Below are positions 6,537 to 8,551 of a stretch of 8,551 nucleotides of DNA, piece after piece; the first letter of the stretch is position 1, and each line of letters opens with the position of its first letter. The stretch covers positions 1 to 8,551 of the forward strand of contig CANROQ010000038.1 of assembly GCA_947632295.1 (NCBI GenBank), written 5' to 3'. This stretch comes from an uncultured Bacilli bacterium. Lineage in GTDB: Bacteria > Bacillota_I > Bacilli_A > RF39 > UBA660. The translations under genes were made by a program, and so were the position numbers. The notes under the pieces are model-generated. The model had not been told where the DNA came from. It saw only the letters and a program-made list of their open reading frames with translations, and did no database searches.

Positions 6537-6565
6537 TACATAACATTTTCTAACAAATTTTGCAA
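6537..6565 (-). promoter_or_regulatory. Possible aquaporin promoter
   Basis: On the minus strand TTGCAA (6565-6560) and TATGTA (6542-6537) are 17 nt apart, with a TGT extended element before the -10. Both hexamers are imperfect. It lies between the broken DUF84 gene and the aquaporin start, in the right place for an aquaporin promoter. Confidence 0.3.
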
Positions 6566-6569
6566 TTTT

Positions 6570-7108
6570 TTAAATTTTATCTTTCCAAATATCATGATTA
6601 ATAAATTGTGTAAGTGCCATTAGAAATGCTTCGCAAGTTAAATCTATTCTATTAATAATGCCACGAGATAAACAATTAATGCCTCCTTTCATTTTATCCA
6701 AATTATTTTGGCAAAAAATAGATTCCATTACTTTTCCCAAATCAGAATTAATAATTTGTTCAACATAACGATTTGGTACTGGATAGGCTGGACTAAGTCC
6801 ACAACTTTCATAGCCAAATTTATATTTTATAATCGCTAAACTTACAATAAACCATTTATCAAAAATTTTAATAATTCCTGATTCTACTGCTAAAAAATAA
6901 TCAACATCAAGATTTTTTTCTTTAGCATAATTAATTATATTTTCTACTCTATTTTTGGCACCTTCATATATTTCATCAGCAACTGTTGACTAGCAACACC
7001 ACTAGAAACATCAACACCAATTAATTCTACATCATTAAAATACTTATCAAGTGCACATTTAGCGCCTTTTATTTTTGTTTCGTTTTTTGTTCCAATCAAC
7101 ACTATCAT
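6570..7108 (-). pseudogene. DUF84-family inosine/xanthosine triphosphatase, disrupted by a single-base frameshift
   Basis: The ATG at 7108, with GAGGTA upstream, opens MIVLIGTKNETKIKGAK and continues to ...GVDVSSGVASQ, the usual start of the DUF84/YjjX family (M.V.GT.N..K...A; SGV..QP). Frame is then lost near 6984, where CAACAGTT stands in place of an expected CAACCAGTT. Restoring one base gives VADEIYEGAKNR, LAVESGI, GLSPAYPVP and GGINCLSRGIINR through to a TAA at 6570, for a total of about 179 residues, the family's normal length. The family hydrolyses non-canonical ITP/XTP, cleaning the nucleotide pool. All downstream family blocks are intact, so the lesion is recent, a strain-level phase change or a sequencing/assembly error. 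Without correction the product would be about 45 normal residues plus a short tail. Confidence 0.85.
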
Positions 7109-7142
7109 AGTATTACCTCATAATAATTGTATTTCTAAAATA

Positions 7143-7151
7143 ATTATAACA
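7143..7151 (-). promoter_or_regulatory. Extended -10 promoter of the DUF84 gene
   Basis: The minus strand reads TGTTATAAT, an extended -10 (TGnTATAAT), about 35 nt before the ATG at 7108. The position 17 nt upstream reads TATGCA, a poor -35, which the TG extension can compensate. Initiation is expected near 7136. Confidence 0.5.
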
Positions 7152-7177
7152 CTTTTGAAAAAAAATGCATATAAAAT

Positions 7178-7227
7178 AAAAAGAACTATTTAATTTTATA
7201 ATTTAAACATTATTTTTTAGTTCTTTT
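7178..7227 (-). terminator. Weak terminator hairpin after the PemK/MazF-like gene
   Basis: TAGTTCTTTT (7218-7227) and AAAAGAACTA (7179-7188) can form a 10-bp stem with a 29-nt AT-rich loop. On the minus strand the stem runs into a U-rich stretch. The 5' arm lies inside the last codons of the gene. The large loop makes this less certain than the terminator at 5794-5819. Confidence 0.45.
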
Positions 7228-8058
7228 ATTATTACAATTATGTTTTAGAACTTTATTATTTTTTTGTTCTAATTTTATTAATTTTTTATTATGTCTTATC
7301 TTTTCAACTATATCATAATTCCATCTTTCTATGATGCATAATTTTTCATTATTATTAAATACTTTATTATCTTTATAATCTATAAAATAAATTTTTGAAT
7401 CAAATTTTATATAATTATGATTTTGAATTAAATCAACATTTTTTTCGATTTGTAATATTGGATATCCATAACAATTCGTATTATCGATTTGATATATAAC
7501 ATATTGTTTATCATCATAAAAAATAATATCACCAATTTCAATCAACCTATTTTCTTTGTTTGAAATAACTGAAATATGGCATAATAAATTTCTATATTTT
7601 TTTAATTTAACTAAATCCTCATCATTTATATGATCAATAATGGAAATTATATTTTCATATGGCAATTTAACCTCATTGTTCAAAATAACAATACTATTTT
7701 TTGATAATTGATAAAAATCTTTATATAACACCAATTTTAATCCTTTATTAACCTCTTTTTCAAAAAAAGTATTATTAATATTACCAGTTAAATAATAACC
7801 ACATAAACTTTGTTCATCAGCTATTTTTTCTTTAATCATAAATGGTCTTTTTTGATGACACTCTTCTATATTTTGTCTTTGTATCTCACCTTTATCCATC
7901 GTAACTAAAACAATATCATTTTCCATTAATTCATTGATTAAATTCCAATTAATATTATCAATTTTAATAGAATTTTCATTATCTTTTGGAAGTAATTCTT
8001 CTTTTGGCTTTTTGATAAAAAGAAATAATTTTTGTAAGAAACCCAATATTTTATTCAT
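7210..8058 (-). CDS. Hypothetical protein with PemK/MazF-like sequence character, 282 aa
   Basis: No firm family. The N-terminus (residues 3-17, ILGFLQKLFLFIKKP) is a short amphipathic/basic helix that could touch the membrane. Residues about 47-130 carry NDIVLVTM, EECHQKRPFMIKEK, GYYLTGN and YQLSKNSIVILN. These recall the DIVLV...RRP.lIV...pl...YxLdxxSxV pattern of PemK/MazF-like proteins from low-GC Bacillota. A second, similar strand-rich stretch begins at GDIIFYDDKQYVIYQI (176-191), so there may be two related beta-barrel units. The C-terminus is lysine/asparagine-rich. No small antitoxin gene sits next to it and the protein is over twice MazF length, so a classical toxin-antitoxin pair is unlikely. 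GGAG lies 8 nt before the ATG, and a good promoter lies just upstream. The fold link is a tentative visual resemblance. Confidence 0.75.
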   Translation of the reverse strand: MNKILGFLQKLFLFIKKPKEELLPKDNENSIKIDNINWNLINELMENDIVLVTMDKGEIQRQNIEECHQKRPFMIKEKIADEQSLCGYYLTGNINNTFFEKEVNKGLKLVLYKDFYQLSKNSIVILNNEVKLPYENIISIIDHINDEDLVKLKKYRNLLCHISVISNKENRLIEIGDIIFYDDKQYVIYQIDNTNCYGYPILQIEKNVDLIQNHNYIKFDSKIYFIDYKDNKVFNNNEKLCIIERWNYDIVEKIRHNKKLIKLEQKNNKVLKHNCNNKRTKK

Positions 8059-8080
8059 TATATCAGCTCCAATGTGACAT

Positions 8081-8109
8081 ATTATATATTAGATAAATAT
8101 AAAAATCAA
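8081..8109 (-). promoter_or_regulatory. Promoter of the 282-aa gene
   Basis: On the minus strand TTGATT (8109-8104) and TATAAT (8086-8081) are separated by 17 nt. The -10 is perfect and the -35 matches 4 of 6 bases. Initiation near 8074 leaves a leader of about 16 nt containing the GGAG ribosome binding site. Confidence 0.65.
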
Positions 8110-8323
8110 TATTACTTTAATAATCATTTTTTAAAATAAATTGAAATGCATGATTTTGTCTTTAGAGATATTTTTATTACTGTTATAAGTTAATCTAATA
8201 TAGTAAATGAAATGAAAAATATATTCACATTTAATGATAGATAAAGATACAGTTGTTGATTTTTTAAATAAACTAATTTTTTAAAATAAGAGAATTTTAA
8301 AAGAATAGAACAAAAAAATAAAT
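8110..8323. other. AT-rich spacer without a recognisable gene
   Basis: Between the 282-aa gene's promoter and the small-RNA terminator I see no supported coding region, RNA or repeat. A 16-codon plus-strand frame at 8234 has no ribosome binding site and is not called. Confidence 0.6.
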
Positions 8324-8345
8324 AAAAAAACCTTATAAAATAAGG
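8324..8345 (-). terminator. Rho-independent terminator of the small RNA
   Basis: CCTTAT-TTT-ATAAGG on the minus strand (8345-8331) is followed at once by TTTTTTT (8330-8324). An AAAAG before the stem can pair further with the U tract. It ends the small RNA; the U tract on the plus strand is weak. Confidence 0.75.
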
Positions 8346-8419
8346 CTTTTATAACATTATGGGGCAATAAGAATATGAGTTTTGCACCCAAGTAGTAAAT
8401 GTATTTAGTGATACTTGAT
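8324..8419 (-). ncRNA. Small RNA gene with two hairpins and a terminator (unrecognised family)
   Basis: The minus strand holds a complete small transcription unit of about 96 nt. After the predicted start (A8419) come hairpin 1 (8416-8390; AAGTA/TACTT outer stem, internal loop, TAAA/TTTA inner stem with a four-base loop), directly abutting hairpin 2 (8389-8361; GGG-GCA with TGCCCC, one bulged T, AT-rich loop of about 16 nt), a 15-nt single-stranded linker, and the terminator hairpin with its U7 tract. The GC-rich stem of hairpin 2 stands out in such AT-rich DNA. No start codon with a ribosome binding site is seen inside. It lacks SRP RNA's GGAA-loop core and is far too short for 6S RNA, tmRNA or RNase P RNA. 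Function unknown; a regulatory small RNA is the simplest reading, and a leader of a lost gene is the alternative. Confidence 0.65.
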
Positions 8420-8425
8420 AAATTT

Positions 8426-8454
8426 ATTATATCATTATCTAATAAGTTTTACAA
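8426..8454 (-). promoter_or_regulatory. Strong extended -10 promoter of the small RNA
   Basis: On the minus strand TTGTAA (8454-8449), a 17-nt spacer ending in TGA, then TATAAT (8431-8426). The perfect -10 with the TG extension and a 4/6 -35 predicts a start near 8419, three bases before hairpin 1. Confidence 0.7.
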
Positions 8455-8511
8455 TTTTTTTACATAAATTGATTAAAATTAATTCAAGTTGTTTTAAAAT
8501 ATGAACGTTTT

Positions 8512-8520
8512 TGCTATAAT
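8512..8520 (+). promoter_or_regulatory. Extended -10 promoter of the rightward gene at the window end
   Basis: TGCTATAAT on the plus strand is a perfect extended -10. It lies 20 nt before the ATG at 8541, so the leader is very short (start near 8527) and just includes the AAGGTGA ribosome binding site. The -35 region (TTTTAA at 17 nt, TTGTTT at 20 nt) is weak. Confidence 0.5.
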
Positions 8521-8540
8521 TAAAGAGTAAGGTGATGAAT

Positions 8541-8551
8541 ATGTTTAGGAG
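8541..8551 (+). CDS. Start of a rightward gene (only the first codons are in the window)
   Basis: ATG at 8541 follows AAGGTGA (8529-8535) with appropriate spacing and an extended -10 promoter. Only M-F-R and part of the next codon are visible, so the product cannot be identified. Confidence 0.55.

Noticed and set aside
8234..8284. 16-codon plus-strand frame (MIDKDTVVDFLNKLIF), considered as a type I toxin opposite the small RNA
   Set aside because: No ribosome binding site, no convincing membrane helix, and it does not overlap the small RNA.
1..8551. UGA read as tryptophan (Mollicutes code)
   Set aside because: The helicase, aquaporin and RT read through with TGG at conserved Trp positions and no in-frame TGA is needed; the DUF84 break is a frame loss, not a TGA.
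1..8551. CRISPR array, tRNA or rRNA genes
   Set aside because: No regularly spaced repeats, no tRNA-like cloverleaf and no rRNA-like conserved GC-rich stretches were seen.

Overview
The window is very AT-rich (roughly a quarter G+C by eye). It has strong AAGGAGG- or GGTG-type ribosome binding sites, sigma-A-type promoters and tryptophan encoded by TGG, so the standard bacterial code fits. This suggests a low-GC Bacillota lineage of the Erysipelotrichia / RF39-like kind rather than a Mycoplasma with UGA=Trp. The species cannot be named from the sequence.

Left half (1-4241, all minus strand): this looks like an accessory, defence-type locus. In transcription order it encodes a helicase IV-like superfamily I helicase with an embedded restriction-endonuclease-like insert (4241-1926), a membrane-anchored NERD-domain nuclease (1914-1114), an 80-residue single-pass membrane / coiled-coil protein (1057-815), a compact structured RNA of about 134 nt closed by a 10-bp stem (769-636), and a reverse transcriptase whose first 205 residues lie in the window (617 to beyond 1). 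The RNA sits just upstream of the RT start codon, and a TATAAT box places its predicted 5' end on the first base of the closing stem. That is the architecture of retrons and of ncRNA-dependent defence-associated RTs (DRT/UG families). The RT motif-4 sequence (GIMAGIPISAFLANYYL) is unlike classical retron or group II intron RTs. I could not match the combination with the helicase and NERD genes to a system I know; it is the most interesting part of the window. The helicase operon is preceded by a terminator-like hairpin that may be an attenuator.

Middle (4510-5819, plus strand): a GNAT acetyltransferase is followed by an unrecognised 238-residue lysine-rich protein. The latter is driven by a perfect consensus promoter (TTGACA-17-TATAAT) and closed by a bidirectional terminator.

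Right half (5831-8058, minus strand): an AqpZ-type aquaporin; a DUF84-family (inosine/xanthosine triphosphatase) gene broken by one apparent single-base deletion; and a 282-residue protein with PemK/MazF-like sequence character and its own good promoter. Beyond it, on the minus strand, lies a compact small-RNA gene of about 95 nt (8419-8324) with a strong extended -10 promoter, two tandem hairpins and a Rho-independent terminator. The window ends at the first codons of a rightward gene (8541).
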